Source: Terrabacter sp. Ter38 (GTDB lineage Bacteria > Actinomycetota > Actinomycetes > Actinomycetales > Dermatophilaceae). From it: a stretch of DNA of 64,000 bases. How positions within the stretch are numbered: the first letter of the stretch is position 1; each line of letters starts with the position of its first letter. The notes beneath the pieces are model-generated. The model had not been told where the DNA came from. It worked only from the letters and a program-made list of their open reading frames with translations, and ran no database searches. Positions 7,589 to 17,168 of the stretch are shown piece after piece. The DNA lies in assembly GCF_024519435.1 (NCBI RefSeq), contig NZ_JALJRZ010000001.1:62001-126000 (forward strand), written 5' to 3'. Both the position numbers and the translations under genes were made by a program.

Positions 7589-9229
7589 GTGAGCACACAC
7601 GAGGTGACCAACCAGGCGCCCCCCTTCGTCGGCGGCGACTTCCTCTCCGACGACGCCGCACTGCGCGAGGCGGTGGAGCGCTGGGCCGGCCCCGCGGCCG
7701 TCTCGGACCTCGCCACGCTCGGGACCCTCGCCGGCACGTCCGAGGCACAGGAGCACGGGCGGCTCGCCGACACCAACCCGCCGGTCCTGCGGACGCACGA
7801 CGCGCGCGGCAACCGCATCGACGAGGTCGACTTCCACCCGTCGTGGCACTGGCTCATGACCCAGTCCGTCGGGGCCGGACTCACCGCCGAACCGTGGACC
7901 TCGCCCGCCGGTTCCGGCGCCCACGTGCGTCGCGCGGCCGGTTTCGTCCTCTGGTCACGCGTCGAGGCGGGACACGGCTGCCCCGTCTCGATGACGTATG
8001 CCGCCGGGTCGGCCCTGCGGCACGACCCCACCCTGGGTGCCCGCTGGCTCCCGTCCCTCGCGAGCCGTGACTACGACTTCGGCATCCGGCCCGTCTCGCA
8101 GAAGGCCGGGGCGATCTCGGGCATGGGCATGACGGAGAAGCAGGGCGGCTCGGACGTGCGCGCCAACACGACCCGAGCGGTCGCCACCCCGGGTGGGGCG
8201 CTGCCGGGCGAGACCTACCGGCTCACGGGCCACAAGTGGTTCTGCTCGGCCCCGATGAGCGACGTCTTCCTCGTGCTCGCCCAGGCGCCGGGCGGCCTCA
8301 CCTGTTTCGTCGTGCCGCGTGCTCTCGACGACGGCACGCGCAACCCCTTCGCCCTCCAACGCCTCAAGGACAAGCTCGGCAACCACTCCAACGCCTCGAG
8401 CGAGGTCGAGCTCGAGGGCACGTGGGGCAGCCGTTTGGGCGACGAGGGCCGCGGCGTGCGCACCATCATCGACATGGTCGGCGCCACCCGCCTCGACTGC
8501 ATCCTCGGCTCGACGGCGACGATGCGCGATGCGGTGGCCCGGGCCGTGCACCACGCCCGGCACCGGCGAGCCTTCGGCGCGCTGCTCGTCGACCAACCCC
8601 TGATGCGCAACGTGCTGGCCGACCTCGTCCTCGAAGCCGAGGCTGCGACCGTCCTCGGCCTCCGCCTCGCCCACACCGTCGACACCGGTGAGACCGAGCT
8701 CGCCCGCCTGGGCGTGGCGCTCGGCAAGTTCTGGGTGTGCAAGCGCACGGCGCCCATGGTGGCCGAGGCGCTCGAGTGCCTCGGCGGCAACGGGTACGTC
8801 GAGGAGAACGGCCTCGCGCGCCTGTACCGTGAGGCGCCCCTCAACTCGATCTGGGAGGGCTCCGGCAACGTCAACGCCCTCGACGTCATGCGTGCCGTGA
8901 CACGTGAACCGACGACGCTCGAGGCCCTGACGAAGGAGCTGCACGAGGTCCGCGGGCAGAGCACCGAGCTCGACGCGCACGTGGATTCGGCTCTCGCGCA
9001 GGCTCGCTCACTCGATCCCACGTCGGCAGAGGCGTCGTTCGGTGCACGCGCCGTCGTCGAGCGCCTCGCCCTCGGCCTGCAGGCGAGCCTGCTCGTCCGA
9101 CACTCCCCCGGCCCCGTCGCCGATGCCTTCGTCGCCAGCCGGATCGCGGGTCGACGCGGGCACACGTTCGGCTCGCTCGACGTCGACCTCGCCGGAGCGG
9201 CGTCGGCCGTCATCGAACGAACCGGCTGA
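7589..9229 (+). CDS. aidB: Acyl-CoA dehydrogenase family protein, AidB-like
   Basis: A 546-aa FAD-dependent acyl-CoA dehydrogenase fold of the AidB subgroup, longer than ordinary family members (about 380 aa) because of an N-terminal extension (THEVTNQAPPFVGGDFLSDD) and a C-terminal alpha domain. Visible features are MGMTEKQGGSDVRANTTRA, HKWFCSAPMSDVFLVLAQAP, and CLGGNGYVEENGLARLYREAP with SIWEGSGNV, all typical of AidB. E. coli AidB is part of the adaptive response to alkylation and binds DNA; a DNA-protection role here is inferred. The GTG is preceded 7 nt upstream by TAGTGT, suggesting a leaderless mRNA. Divergent from the BrkB-like gene. Confidence 0.87.
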   Translation: MSTHEVTNQAPPFVGGDFLSDDAALREAVERWAGPAAVSDLATLGTLAGTSEAQEHGRLADTNPPVLRTHDARGNRIDEVDFHPSWHWLMTQSVGAGLTAEPWTSPAGSGAHVRRAAGFVLWSRVEAGHGCPVSMTYAAGSALRHDPTLGARWLPSLASRDYDFGIRPVSQKAGAISGMGMTEKQGGSDVRANTTRAVATPGGALPGETYRLTGHKWFCSAPMSDVFLVLAQAPGGLTCFVVPRALDDGTRNPFALQRLKDKLGNHSNASSEVELEGTWGSRLGDEGRGVRTIIDMVGATRLDCILGSTATMRDAVARAVHHARHRRAFGALLVDQPLMRNVLADLVLEAEAATVLGLRLAHTVDTGETELARLGVALGKFWVCKRTAPMVAEALECLGGNGYVEENGLARLYREAPLNSIWEGSGNVNALDVMRAVTREPTTLEALTKELHEVRGQSTELDAHVDSALAQARSLDPTSAEASFGARAVVERLALGLQASLLVRHSPGPVADAFVASRIAGRRGHTFGSLDVDLAGAASAVIERTG

Positions 9230-9315
9230 CGACGCCGCGCGCTCACGCGAAACCCGCTGGGCGGCATACGTCCTCGGCCGGGCGCTCGTCGGTCGCTCGT
9301 AGGGAGCAGCGGGCG

Positions 9316-10299
9316 TCAGCTCGCCGACAGGCGCTTCTTCTCCGCCTCGACGTCGAAGTCCGCCTGCGGCCACTGGAGGTTCATCCCGCGCAGGGCCTCG
9401 AGGATCAGCTGCTGCACCGCGAGGCGCGCGTACCACTTGCGGTCCGACGGCACGACGTGCCAGGGCGCCCCGACCGTCGAGGTCTTGTCGAGGACGGCTT
9501 GGTACGCCTCCATGTAGTCGCCCCAGCGGCTGCGCTCGTCGACGTCACCCGGGTTGTACTTGTAGTACTTGTCCGGTCGGTCGAGACGCTCCATGAGGCG
9601 CGCCTTCTGCTCCTCCTTGGAGAGGTGCGTCATCACCTTGATGACGGTCGTGCCCGCGGCAATCACCTTGCGCTCGAACGCGTTGATCTGCGCGTAGCGC
9701 TTGGACCACACGGCCTCGGGCACGATGTCGTGGACCCGCACGACGAGGACGTCCTCGTAGTGTGACCGGTCGAAGACCCCGAGCTGGCCGGCGCCGGGCA
9801 GCGCCTTCTCGATGCGCCAGAGGAAGTCGTGAGCGAGCTCCTCCTTCGTCGGCGCCTTGAAGCCGGTCGCCTTGACGCCCTGGGGGTTGACGGAGATGAC
9901 GTGGCGCATGATGCCGCCCTTGCCCGAGGTGTCCATGCCCTGCACGACGAGCAGGAGTGACCGCTTCGAGCCCGTCGTGGACTCCGCGAAGAGCCGCTCG
10001 AGCAGGTCGGACAGCTCGGCCTCGCAGGCCTTGAGCGCCGCCTTGCCCTCGAGCTTCTTCCCGGTGAAGCCGGGAGTCCCCGACGTGTCGACGTCGGCGA
10101 GGACGAAGCCCTTGCCGACACGCAGCGCGTTGGCGACGTCCTGGATCTCCTCGACGGCCGCCTCCTCGTGCGCCGCGATGACCTCGTCCTCGGCGGCCTG
10201 GGCCTCGAGCTTGGCCGCCTTCTTGCTCGAGACCTTGCCGCCCCCCTTGCCCGACGACTTCACGGATTTCTTGCTCTTGCCCTTCGCGCCCTTGCCCAT
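9316..10299 (-). CDS. ppk2: Polyphosphate kinase 2 family protein
   Basis: A 327-aa PPK2-type kinase that transfers phosphate between polyphosphate and nucleotides. Walker A is GMDTSGKGG (residues 121-129), Walker B lies in VFDRSHYED (Asp 177), and the lid region includes ERLDRPDKYYKYNPGD. The first 35 residues are an unusual Lys/Ser/Gly-rich tail (KGKSKKSVKSSGKGGGK) not needed for the fold, which may bind polyphosphate or nucleic acid (inference). The kinase core resembles PPK2 enzymes that phosphorylate AMP or ADP, but substrate cannot be assigned from sequence. CAGGAT sits 6 nt before the ATG, so the mRNA may be leaderless. Confidence 0.88.
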   Translation of the reverse strand: MGKGAKGKSKKSVKSSGKGGGKVSSKKAAKLEAQAAEDEVIAAHEEAAVEEIQDVANALRVGKGFVLADVDTSGTPGFTGKKLEGKAALKACEAELSDLLERLFAESTTGSKRSLLLVVQGMDTSGKGGIMRHVISVNPQGVKATGFKAPTKEELAHDFLWRIEKALPGAGQLGVFDRSHYEDVLVVRVHDIVPEAVWSKRYAQINAFERKVIAAGTTVIKVMTHLSKEEQKARLMERLDRPDKYYKYNPGDVDERSRWGDYMEAYQAVLDKTSTVGAPWHVVPSDRKWYARLAVQQLILEALRGMNLQWPQADFDVEAEKKRLSAS

Positions 10300-10389
10300 G
10301 CCGTCATCCTGCCCGACCGGAGACCGGCGCGACGGGATGTGAGGTCACCGATCCGCGCGACGTCACCGACCGTCGCCGATACTGACCCC

Positions 10390-11133
10390 ATGCGCCTGCT
10401 CGTGCCCGGTCACTCCGGACGTCCCGCCCTCTCCGATCTTGATGCGGCGGGGCTCTTCGGCGCCTATGCCGCACCGCAGGACCGCTGGGTGCGCTGCAAC
10501 ATGGTGACGAGCCTCGACGGGGCTGCGACGGGCGCGGACGGACGTTCGGGCTCGATCAACAACGACGCCGACCACGTCGTCTTCGAGGTGCTCCGTGCCC
10601 TGAGCCACGTCGTCGTGGTCGGGGCCGGGACGATCCGCGCCGAAGGCTATCCGCCACTGTCCGTGGACGACTCACTGGTCGAGCTGCGCCGTCAACAGCG
10701 GCTACCCGACGCGCTGCCCCTCGTCGCCGTGAGCAACCGCGGGCACGTGCCCCCGACGCTGAACGGCTGTCGGGACGGGCGGGCGCTCATGGCCGTTCCG
10801 GCTTCGGCGCCCGGGCTCGACTCGGCGCGCCGTGATCTCGGCGAGGACAACGTCCTCGTCTGTGGAGACGAGGCGGTCGACGTCGCCATCCTCGTGGAGG
10901 CGTTGCACCGCCGGGGCTGGGACCACGTGCTCACCGAGGGCGGGCCGAGCCTCCTAGCCTCCTTCCTCGCGGCCGGCCGCCTCGACGAGCTGTGCTTCAC
11001 CATCGCCCCGCACGTCGTCGGCGGCGAGCACCCGCGGCCGGTCGGCCCAGAGGGCATTCCGGCTCAGCTCGACCTCGAGGTGCTCGTCGAGCAGGACGCG
11101 ACGCTGATGGGCCGCTGGTACGTCCGACGCTGA
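10390..11133 (+). CDS. RibD C-terminal (pyrimidine reductase) family protein
   Basis: A 247-aa protein of the RibD_C/dihydrofolate-reductase-like fold. Recognisable blocks are WVRCNMVTSLDGAATGADGRSG, VVVGAGTIRAEGY, HVLTEGGPSLLASFLAAGRLDELC and FTIAPHVVGG, matching the NADPH-dependent reductase half of RibD without the deaminase half. Stand-alone actinobacterial versions act on diaminopyrimidine-like substrates, but no riboflavin genes are nearby, so the substrate is open. The frame is open upstream to 10168, overlapping the divergent ppk2 gene; ATG 10390, with GATACT 6 nt before it, fits a leaderless start and the family N-terminus. Confidence 0.82.
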   Translation: MRLLVPGHSGRPALSDLDAAGLFGAYAAPQDRWVRCNMVTSLDGAATGADGRSGSINNDADHVVFEVLRALSHVVVVGAGTIRAEGYPPLSVDDSLVELRRQQRLPDALPLVAVSNRGHVPPTLNGCRDGRALMAVPASAPGLDSARRDLGEDNVLVCGDEAVDVAILVEALHRRGWDHVLTEGGPSLLASFLAAGRLDELCFTIAPHVVGGEHPRPVGPEGIPAQLDLEVLVEQDATLMGRWYVRR

Positions 11134-11152
11134 CGACGGGGACGACGGGGGC

Positions 11153-12334
11153 TCAGCGACGCTCGTCGAACCCATGGACGAAGTCGCGCAGCACGCGCTC
11201 CCAGCGGTCCGGGTCGTAGTTCCACTCCCGGCAGTGCCGAGCCCTGTCCCACCGCTCGAGGCGCACGAGGTCGGGGCGGCGACCCGCGAGGGCCACCGCG
11301 GGACCGATCGGCACGAAGTCGTCGCCGCCCGAGGCGATGATGAGCATCGGGGACCGGAGCTCGCCCGCGCGAGCGACCCAGTCGGTGCGGGCCACGTCGA
11401 TCGGCTCGTGGACCCCGACGAGGCGCCGCGTGCGGCGTGAGCCCATGAGGTCGGTCGCGACCCGCACGAGCGGGCCCGGCACCCGGTGCAGCCGGCCGTG
11501 GTGCCGCAGCACGACGCCCCAGTCGATGACCGGAGAGTCGAGCGCCACGCCGACGACGTAGTCGGACAGCGGTGACCGGTCGAGCGCCTGGAGCACGATG
11601 GCGCCGCCCATGGACCACCCGAGAAGGAGGATGCGTCGGGCACCGTGCGACACGGCATACCCCATGGCCGCCTCGACATCGCGCCACTCGGACAGGCCGA
11701 GGTTGTAGCGCCCGTCAGGGCCTCGCGGCGCGTCGCGGTCGTTGCGGTACGCGGTGACGAGGCTCGTCCACCCGGCCTCCCGCAGCACCGGCACGGCCCG
11801 GAGCGTCTCCTCCTTGCGTGCGCCGCGTCCGTGCACGAGCACGGCCCAGTCGGACCCGCTCGTACCGTCCACCCGGCGCACCACCCAGCCCGGCAGCGGA
11901 CCGACGTCGGACAGGATGGCGACGTCCTCGTCGGGCACGCCCAGGCTCACCGACGGCCGGTCCCAGAAGTAGTACTGGTTCCAGCGGGCGGGCCCGGTGT
12001 CGATCGCGCCCCGGTCGACGGCGACGAGTCGGCGCGTCACCGACGCCGGGTCCGCGTCGACGATCTCGCCGACCCGCGCGTGCCCCGCTCCCCCGTCGAG
12101 CCAGACGCCGTAGCGGCCGGGCACGACCGTCTCGGGCGTGACGGAGAAGGTGACGGTCTCGGCGTCGTGGCGCAGGATCTCCACGTCGTCCGGCTGCAGC
12201 TCGTCGGGCGTGATGACCCGGCGGGCGAAGTAGGCCGCGGCGGCGACCGAGCCTCCGACGGCGCCCAGCACCGAACCCGTGCCGGCGGCGGCCGCCACGA
12301 GCACCGGACGCGAGACGAGACGGCGCACCTGCAC
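11153..12334 (-). CDS. Alpha/beta hydrolase, membrane-anchored
   Basis: About 393 aa. An N-terminal hydrophobic segment (VLVAAAAGTGSVLGAVGGSVAAAAYFA) probably anchors it or acts as a signal peptide. After a beta-rich region of about 130 residues comes an alpha/beta hydrolase core: oxyanion segment VLVHGRGARKEE, nucleophile elbow LLGWSMGG (Ser), acid IIASGGDDFVP, and a C-terminal His in DRARHCREW. Substrate unknown. The frame extends to 12397, but GTG 12334 precedes the membrane segment directly and has GACGAT 6 nt upstream, like other likely leaderless starts here. Confidence 0.78.
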   Translation of the reverse strand: MQVRRLVSRPVLVAAAAGTGSVLGAVGGSVAAAAYFARRVITPDELQPDDVEILRHDAETVTFSVTPETVVPGRYGVWLDGGAGHARVGEIVDADPASVTRRLVAVDRGAIDTGPARWNQYYFWDRPSVSLGVPDEDVAILSDVGPLPGWVVRRVDGTSGSDWAVLVHGRGARKEETLRAVPVLREAGWTSLVTAYRNDRDAPRGPDGRYNLGLSEWRDVEAAMGYAVSHGARRILLLGWSMGGAIVLQALDRSPLSDYVVGVALDSPVIDWGVVLRHHGRLHRVPGPLVRVATDLMGSRRTRRLVGVHEPIDVARTDWVARAGELRSPMLIIASGGDDFVPIGPAVALAGRRPDLVRLERWDRARHCREWNYDPDRWERVLRDFVHGFDERR

Positions 12335-12635
12335 GGGCCCATCGTCGCAAACGACTCGCGCACGTCGTGGGAGGGCGTGCCGTCGCACGGACGGCATGCG
12401 GACGGTATTCGGACCAGACGTATCAAACCGGACGTTCGGGGCACCGTCCTTCGGGAGCCTCGGGGACCACGGGCGGCGAGCCGCACACCCCCGATCGTTC
12501 CCCGGTCCGCCCGTCGGGCCGGTCGCGGTCGAGCGGTGCCGTTCGGGGTCACGGTCACCACCTGTCCGCCTCGGGGTGCGAGGACCAGCTCCGCGCGCCG
12601 CCTCTCACCGTCTCGTCCCACGAAAGGGGACATCC
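12335..12635. other. Intergenic region between divergent hydrolase and vWA genes
   Basis: About 300 bp holding the promoters of two divergent genes. Apart from the hydrolase's GACGAT box and the AAAGGGGA ribosome binding site of the vWA gene, I found no confident -35/-10 pair, repeat or RNA. Confidence 0.5.
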
Positions 12636-13964
12636 GTGTTCAGCACCATGCGCCGCGGCGCACTCAGCATCGCGGCGGCCGGGGCGCTCGTCGCCACGCC
12701 GGCCCTCGCGATGGGGGCCGGCGTCAGCCCGGCCACCTACGACGCGTCCGTCGACCCGGGCGACACCGTCCATGTCACCAAGACCGTCAGCACGCCGGAG
12801 ATCCCGCCGAAGCCCGACATCGTCCTCGTCGTCGACGAGACCGGCAGCATGGGCCCGGCGATCGCCAACGTGAAGTCCGAGATGGGCTCGATCGTCTCCA
12901 CGGTCCAGGGAGCCCAGCCGCAGGCCCAGTTCGCCATCGCGTCGTACAAGGACGTGGGCGACGGGGCGCAGTTCTTCCAGGTCGAGACCGGCCTGACGGG
13001 CAGCCAGGCCACGGCCCAGACCGCGATCGACAGCCTTTCGGCGTCCGGCGGCGGCGACACGCCCGAGGGCCAGCTCAACGCCCTCTGGCAGGTCGGTTCC
13101 GGCGGCAACGCCATCGCGTTCCGTCCCGACTCCTCACGCATCGTCGTCTGGTTCGGCGACGCGAGCGGGCACGACCCCAGCGGCGGGCACAGCGAGGCCG
13201 ACGCCACGGCGTCCCTCACGGGCGTCGGCGCCCAGGTCATCGCCATCAACGTCGCGTCCGGAGGGGCCGACGGCCTCAACGCCACCGGTCAGGCGCAGCG
13301 CATCGCGGCTGCCACCTCGGGGACGTTCTTCCCGAGCGTGACGCCTGGCAATGTCGCGAGCTCGATCCTGGCCGGGCTGGGCAACCTGCCGGCCGAGGTC
13401 ACGGCGAACGTCTCGTGCGCCACCGGCCTGTCGATCGCGTTCGCGCCGTCGTTGCCCCGGACCGTCACGAGCGGCAGCGACGTCGTCCTCGACGAGGCGA
13501 TCACCGTCGCCTCTGACGCACCCCAGGGCTCGACACTGACGTGCACGACGACCTTCCTCGTCAACGGCGCCGAGGCCGGGCCGGAGTTCGTCCAGACCGT
13601 CACGATCAAGGTCAACGACGTCACCCCGCCGACCGTGTCGTGCGGCCCGGGCGTCAACCCCGCTGGCCACACGCCCGGTGGGTGGCGCAACGCCGGCTTC
13701 TTCCAGATGGTCGCTGCAGACAACCTCCCCGGTGTCTCCGTCACGATCTCCGACACCGGGACGGGCACGACCTTCGGGCCGTACACCCCCGGCACGTACG
13801 TCAAGCTGACCCAGGCACCGGGCACCTCGGCCTCCACCGTCGCCCCGTTCCAGGGAGCCGTCGACTGGCACTTCACCTTCAAGGGTGACGCGACGCTGAC
13901 GGCTACGGATGCGGCCGGCAACACGGCGAGCGCGTCGTGCAGCGTCCCACCCAAGCAGAAGTGA
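12636..13964 (+). CDS. Secreted von Willebrand factor A domain protein
   Basis: A 442-aa exported protein. AAAGGGGA lies 5 nt before GTG 12636, deciding the start inside a longer open frame. Residues 1-26 form a signal peptide (RRGALSIAAAGALVATPALA). The vWA domain follows: IVLVVDETGSMGP (residues 62-73) is a MIDAS motif of the D-x-[TS]-x-S type (Asp 67, Ser 71), with GGGDTPEGQLNALW supplying the later metal-binding Thr and RIVVWFGDASGHD the third. The C-terminal 190 residues are beta-rich, with repeated TVSCGPG/ATDAAGNTAS Ig-like segments. No LPxTG motif or membrane anchor is present, so it is probably released. Likely an adhesion or matrix protein; partner unknown. Confidence 0.8.
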   Translation: MFSTMRRGALSIAAAGALVATPALAMGAGVSPATYDASVDPGDTVHVTKTVSTPEIPPKPDIVLVVDETGSMGPAIANVKSEMGSIVSTVQGAQPQAQFAIASYKDVGDGAQFFQVETGLTGSQATAQTAIDSLSASGGGDTPEGQLNALWQVGSGGNAIAFRPDSSRIVVWFGDASGHDPSGGHSEADATASLTGVGAQVIAINVASGGADGLNATGQAQRIAAATSGTFFPSVTPGNVASSILAGLGNLPAEVTANVSCATGLSIAFAPSLPRTVTSGSDVVLDEAITVASDAPQGSTLTCTTTFLVNGAEAGPEFVQTVTIKVNDVTPPTVSCGPGVNPAGHTPGGWRNAGFFQMVAADNLPGVSVTISDTGTGTTFGPYTPGTYVKLTQAPGTSASTVAPFQGAVDWHFTFKGDATLTATDAAGNTASASCSVPPKQK

Positions 13965-14018
13965 CGTCGCTCCGACGATGAGGACCCTGCCCGGCCCGGA
14001 CCACCCCCGGCCGAGCAG

Positions 14019-14053
14019 CACGAGGGCCCCGGCCATCCACCGGGGCCCTCGTG
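14019..14053. terminator. Strong hairpin terminator after the vWA gene
   Basis: Perfect 14-bp stem CACGAGGGCCCCGG / CCGGGGCCCTCGTG with a 7-nt loop, 55 bp past the vWA stop. There is no T-run, as is common in high-GC Actinobacteria. Confidence 0.75.
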
Positions 14054-14142
14054 GCACGCGCTCGCCCGGCCCGTAAGACCTCGTAAGGACCACGTGGTCG
14101 CCGGGCGGGCACAAACCCGGGTGACGTGGCGTTGGTCTGGAC

Positions 14143-14586
14143 ATGAGCCACCACAACACCTCCGACAAGCCGTATGCCGTCCAGCGCACCGACGAGGAGT
14201 GGCGCGCAGCCCTGACGCCCGCGGAGTACAAGGTCCTGCGACAGGCCGGTACCGAGCCGGCCTTCCGCGGTGAGTACACCGACACGAAGACGCAGGGCGT
14301 CTACTCGTGCCGAGCCTGCGGCAGCGAGCTCTTCCGCAGCGACACGAAGTTCGAGTCGCACTGCGGCTGGCCGTCCTTCTACTCCCCGCTCGCCGGCGAC
14401 ACGGTCGAGTACATCGAGGACCGTGCCTTCGGCATGAAGCGCGTCGAGGTCCGGTGCGCCAACTGCGGCTCGCACCTCGGGCACGTCTTCGAGGGCGAGG
14501 GTTACGACACCCCGACCGACCAGCGCTACTGCATCAACTCCATCTCGCTGCGCCTCCAGCCGGACGAGGGACCGTCGCAGTCCTGA
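14143..14586 (+). CDS. msrB: Peptide-methionine (R)-S-oxide reductase MsrB
   Basis: A 147-aa MsrB that reduces the R epimer of methionine sulfoxide in proteins. Both zinc CxxC pairs are present (CRAC and CANC), with the core HCGWPSFYSP, VRCANCGSHLGHVFEGEG and the catalytic RYCINSISLRL (Cys near residue 129). The length is normal for the single-domain enzyme. It is followed 17 bp later by a DUF1707 protein that has its own -10 box, so the two may be transcribed separately. Confidence 0.95.
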   Translation: MSHHNTSDKPYAVQRTDEEWRAALTPAEYKVLRQAGTEPAFRGEYTDTKTQGVYSCRACGSELFRSDTKFESHCGWPSFYSPLAGDTVEYIEDRAFGMKRVEVRCANCGSHLGHVFEGEGYDTPTDQRYCINSISLRLQPDEGPSQS

Positions 14587-14603
14587 GCGCCTAGATTCGT
14601 CCC

Positions 14604-14987
14604 ATGGTCGACGACGGCGACATCCGCATCGGCAGCGCCGAACGCGACGAGGCGCTGGCGGCGCTCGCCGAGCACCACGCCGCGGGACGGCTCGACGCGA
14701 ACGAGTACGAGGACCGTCGGGGCCGGGCCACCGACGCCGTCGTGCGCCGGGACCTGACCTCGCTCTTCGTCGACCTGCCCGAGCCGCGTCCGCGGCTCAC
14801 GCCCGCGCGCCGTGGTGGCGTGTCCCGTCCGCCGGCCCACTACCAGGGGCCTCGCGGCACGGTGGCGCGCATCCTCCTCAGCCTCGCCCCCTTCATCGCG
14901 CTCGCCGCCTTCCTGCGCACCGAGTCGTGGCTGGTGTTCCTGCTCATCCCGGTCATCGCAGCGATCGCCAAGGCGATCGACGACTGA
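14604..14987 (+). CDS. DUF1707 (SHOCT-like) small membrane protein
   Basis: A 127-aa protein. Residues 4-55 match DUF1707: IRIGSAERDEALAALAEHHA, then GRLDANEYEDRRGRATDAV, typical of short actinobacterial SHOCT-like domains. The C-terminus has two hydrophobic helices (ILLSLAPFIALAAFL and SWLVFLLIPVIAAIA), so it should sit in the membrane with DUF1707 in the cytoplasm. Function unknown. TAGATT lies exactly 6 nt before the ATG with no ribosome binding site, pointing to a leaderless mRNA. Confidence 0.8.
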   Translation: MVDDGDIRIGSAERDEALAALAEHHAAGRLDANEYEDRRGRATDAVVRRDLTSLFVDLPEPRPRLTPARRGGVSRPPAHYQGPRGTVARILLSLAPFIALAAFLRTESWLVFLLIPVIAAIAKAIDD

Positions 14988-15017
14988 GCCCCCGTCTGCA
15001 CGTGCAGGCGGGGGCTC
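14986..15017. terminator. Bidirectional hairpin between DUF1707 and chdC
   Basis: A 15-bp stem with one mismatch, GAGCCCCCGTCTGCA / TGCAGGCGGGGGCTC, starting inside the DUF1707 stop codon. It lies between convergent genes and can serve both. Confidence 0.75.
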
Positions 15018-15043
15018 GGTGGTGGGTGCGGGCGTCGCGCAGG

Positions 15044-15745
15044 TCAGCGCAGGTTGGCGACGAGCTGGGCCGGCTCGACCTTGGGCCCGGTGAAGAACGG
15101 GATCTCCTCGCGCACGTGCATCCGGGCGCGCGACGCGCGCAGCTCGCGCATGAGGTCGACGATGCGGTGCAGCTCGTCGGCCTCGAAGGCGAGCAGCCAC
15201 TCGTAGTCGCCGAGGGCGAACGAGGCGATGGTGTTGGCCCGCACGTCCGGGAAGTCGCGTGCCATCTGACCGTGCTCGCGCAGCAGGTCGCGACGCTCGG
15301 CGTCCTCCAGGAGGTACCACTCGTAGGAGCGGACGAACGGGTAGACGCAGACGTACTTGCGGGCGACCTCGTCGGCCATGAAGGCGGGGACGTGGCTCTT
15401 GTTGAACTCGGCGGGGCGGTGCAGCGCGGCGTTGCTCCACACCGGCTCGAGGTGCGAGCCGAGCTCGGTCCGCAGCAGGCGGTGGTAGGCCGACTGGAGC
15501 TGCTCGATCGTCTCGGCGTGCCACCACACCATGAAGTCGGCGTCGCCACGCAGCCCCGCGACGTCGTAGAGGCCCCGGACGACGACCCCCTCGCCGGCGA
15601 CCTCGTCGAGGAAGGCCTCGAGGTCCGCCGTGACCGCGTCGCGGTCGTCGCCGACCGGAGTGACGGTGCTGAACACCGACCACATGCAGTAGCGGATGGT
15701 GTCGTTGATCTCCCGCATCTCGGCCGGGGTCAGGCGCTCGCTCAT
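15044..15745 (-). CDS. chdC: Coproheme decarboxylase (HemQ/ChdC)
   Basis: A 233-aa member of the chlorite dismutase-like family that converts coproheme III to heme b in the final step of the coproporphyrin-dependent pathway. Conserved blocks are [41 protein letters not shown] and [15 protein letters not shown], which contains the catalytic Tyr of the actinobacterial subgroup, plus the tail [14 protein letters not shown]. The next gene in the same direction is the pathway oxidase hemY, and hemE and hemH are also in the window. Confidence 0.93.
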   Translation of the reverse strand: MSERLTPAEMREINDTIRYCMWSVFSTVTPVGDDRDAVTADLEAFLDEVAGEGVVVRGLYDVAGLRGDADFMVWWHAETIEQLQSAYHRLLRTELGSHLEPVWSNAALHRPAEFNKSHVPAFMADEVARKYVCVYPFVRSYEWYLLEDAERRDLLREHGQMARDFPDVRANTIASFALGDYEWLLAFEADELHRIVDLMRELRASRARMHVREEIPFFTGPKVEPAQLVANLR

Positions 15746-15779
15746 GGCCCCATCATCCCAAGCGGCTCGGACCCCGACG

Positions 15780-17168
15780 TCAGCGGGTCAGGACCGACCG
15801 GATCGACCGTGCGGCCGCGCGGCCGGACGCGATGCAGGCGGGGATGCCGACGCCGTCGTATGCCGCCCCGCACAGCGCGAGGCCTGGAGGCAGCCCGCGC
15901 GTGGGCGCGAGGCGCGACCGGTGCCCGACGGCGTACTGCGGCAGCCCCCCACCCCAGCGCTGCACGTGAGCGTCGGCGGGGTCGGGCACGCCGGGGCCGA
16001 GCACCGTCCGGAGGTCGGCGAGCGCCACGGCCACGAGCTCGTCGTCGGAGCGTTGGAGCGCAGCCTCCTCGCGGTGGCGGCCGACGGACGCGCGCAGGAA
16101 CGTGCGCTCGGGCTGTGCGGCCGCGAGCCAGGGCCATTTGACCGAGCTGAAGGTCGACGCCTTGATCGTCAGCGGCTCCGTGGGCGGGACGAGGAAGCCG
16201 CTGCCCTCGAGGACAGCCGGTGCGCCACCCTCGAGGGCGAACGTCACGATGGCCATGGACGCGTACTCGACGGTCGCGAGCGCCGCTGCGGCCTCGGGCG
16301 CGACCTCACGCAGCAGACGCGAGGCGGGAGCTGCGGGCGCGGCGAGCACGACCACGTCGAAGCGCTCCTCGAGGACGTCGGTCGTCGGACCGGTCGAGAC
16401 GACCCACCCGTCGCCGTCGCGGCGCAGCCCACGGGCCACCGCACCACGTCGTACGCGGACACCCGCGGCGACGAGCTCGCGCTCGAGCACCTCGGGCAGC
16501 GTCCCGAGGCCGCCGACGAGAGAGGCGAAGACGGGGCGACCGGCCACCGGTCCGGTCGCCGCCGCCTCCGCCGCGGCACGGGCCACGTCGAGCAGCGGGC
16601 GACCCTCGTGGGCGGCGGCGGCGAGGACCGGGACGGCCTGCTCGGCGGAGATCTCGCGGGCGTGCCCGGCGTAGACGCCCGCCAGGAGGGGCTCGACGAG
16701 GCGGTCCGTCACGGCGCGGCCCAGGCGGGCGTCCACGAGGTCGCCCACCGAGACGTCACCGGCGACGTGGCCGCCGACCTGCTCGTGCGCCAGTCGCTCG
16801 ACCTCGTCGTCGGTGAGCAGTCCACGCACCGACTCCGGGTCGGCGGGCACGCCCATCACCGTGCCGCGTGGCATCGGCCAGCGCCGACCCCTCGAGACGA
16901 TCGACGCGCCCGCGGGTCCGGGATGCGTCATGAGGTCTGCGACGCCGAGCTCCTCGATGAGGGCGAGGGCCTCGGGGCGACGCGCCAGCACCGACTCGGC
17001 GCCGACGTCGATGCGCGCCCCGCCGACGTCCTCGAGCCGCAGCTTCCCACCCAGCCGGTCGGTGCCCTCGAGGACCGTGACGGAGACGTCCGCGCCCGGG
17101 CGACTGAGCTCCCAGGCCGCCGCCAGTCCGCTGATCCCACCGCCGATGACCGCGACCGTCCTACCCAT
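15780..17168 (-). CDS. hemY: Coproporphyrinogen III oxidase/protoporphyrinogen oxidase (HemY/CgoX)
   Basis: A 462-aa FAD-dependent oxidase. The N-terminal dinucleotide fold is [17 protein letters not shown], followed by [12 protein letters not shown]. The C-terminal FAD segment is [20 protein letters not shown]. Given the neighbouring ChdC it most likely oxidises coproporphyrinogen III to coproporphyrin III. The frame is open to 17522, but ATG 17168 is directly followed by the FAD-binding strand. The gap to chdC is 34 bp, so the two probably form an operon. Confidence 0.92.
   Translation of the reverse strand: MGRTVAVIGGGISGLAAAWELSRPGADVSVTVLEGTDRLGGKLRLEDVGGARIDVGAESVLARRPEALALIEELGVADLMTHPGPAGASIVSRGRRWPMPRGTVMGVPADPESVRGLLTDDEVERLAHEQVGGHVAGDVSVGDLVDARLGRAVTDRLVEPLLAGVYAGHAREISAEQAVPVLAAAAHEGRPLLDVARAAAEAAATGPVAGRPVFASLVGGLGTLPEVLERELVAAGVRVRRGAVARGLRRDGDGWVVSTGPTTDVLEERFDVVVLAAPAAPASRLLREVAPEAAAALATVEYASMAIVTFALEGGAPAVLEGSGFLVPPTEPLTIKASTFSSVKWPWLAAAQPERTFLRASVGRHREEAALQRSDDELVAVALADLRTVLGPGVPDPADAHVQRWGGGLPQYAVGHRSRLAPTRGLPPGLALCGAAYDGVGIPACIASGRAAARSIRSVLTR

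Noticed and set aside
15841-15870. Ribosomal-type or small RNA gene near TATGCCG words
   Set aside because: The word is scattered inside coding genes and does not form a common structure, so it is reported as a sequence bias and not as RNA.
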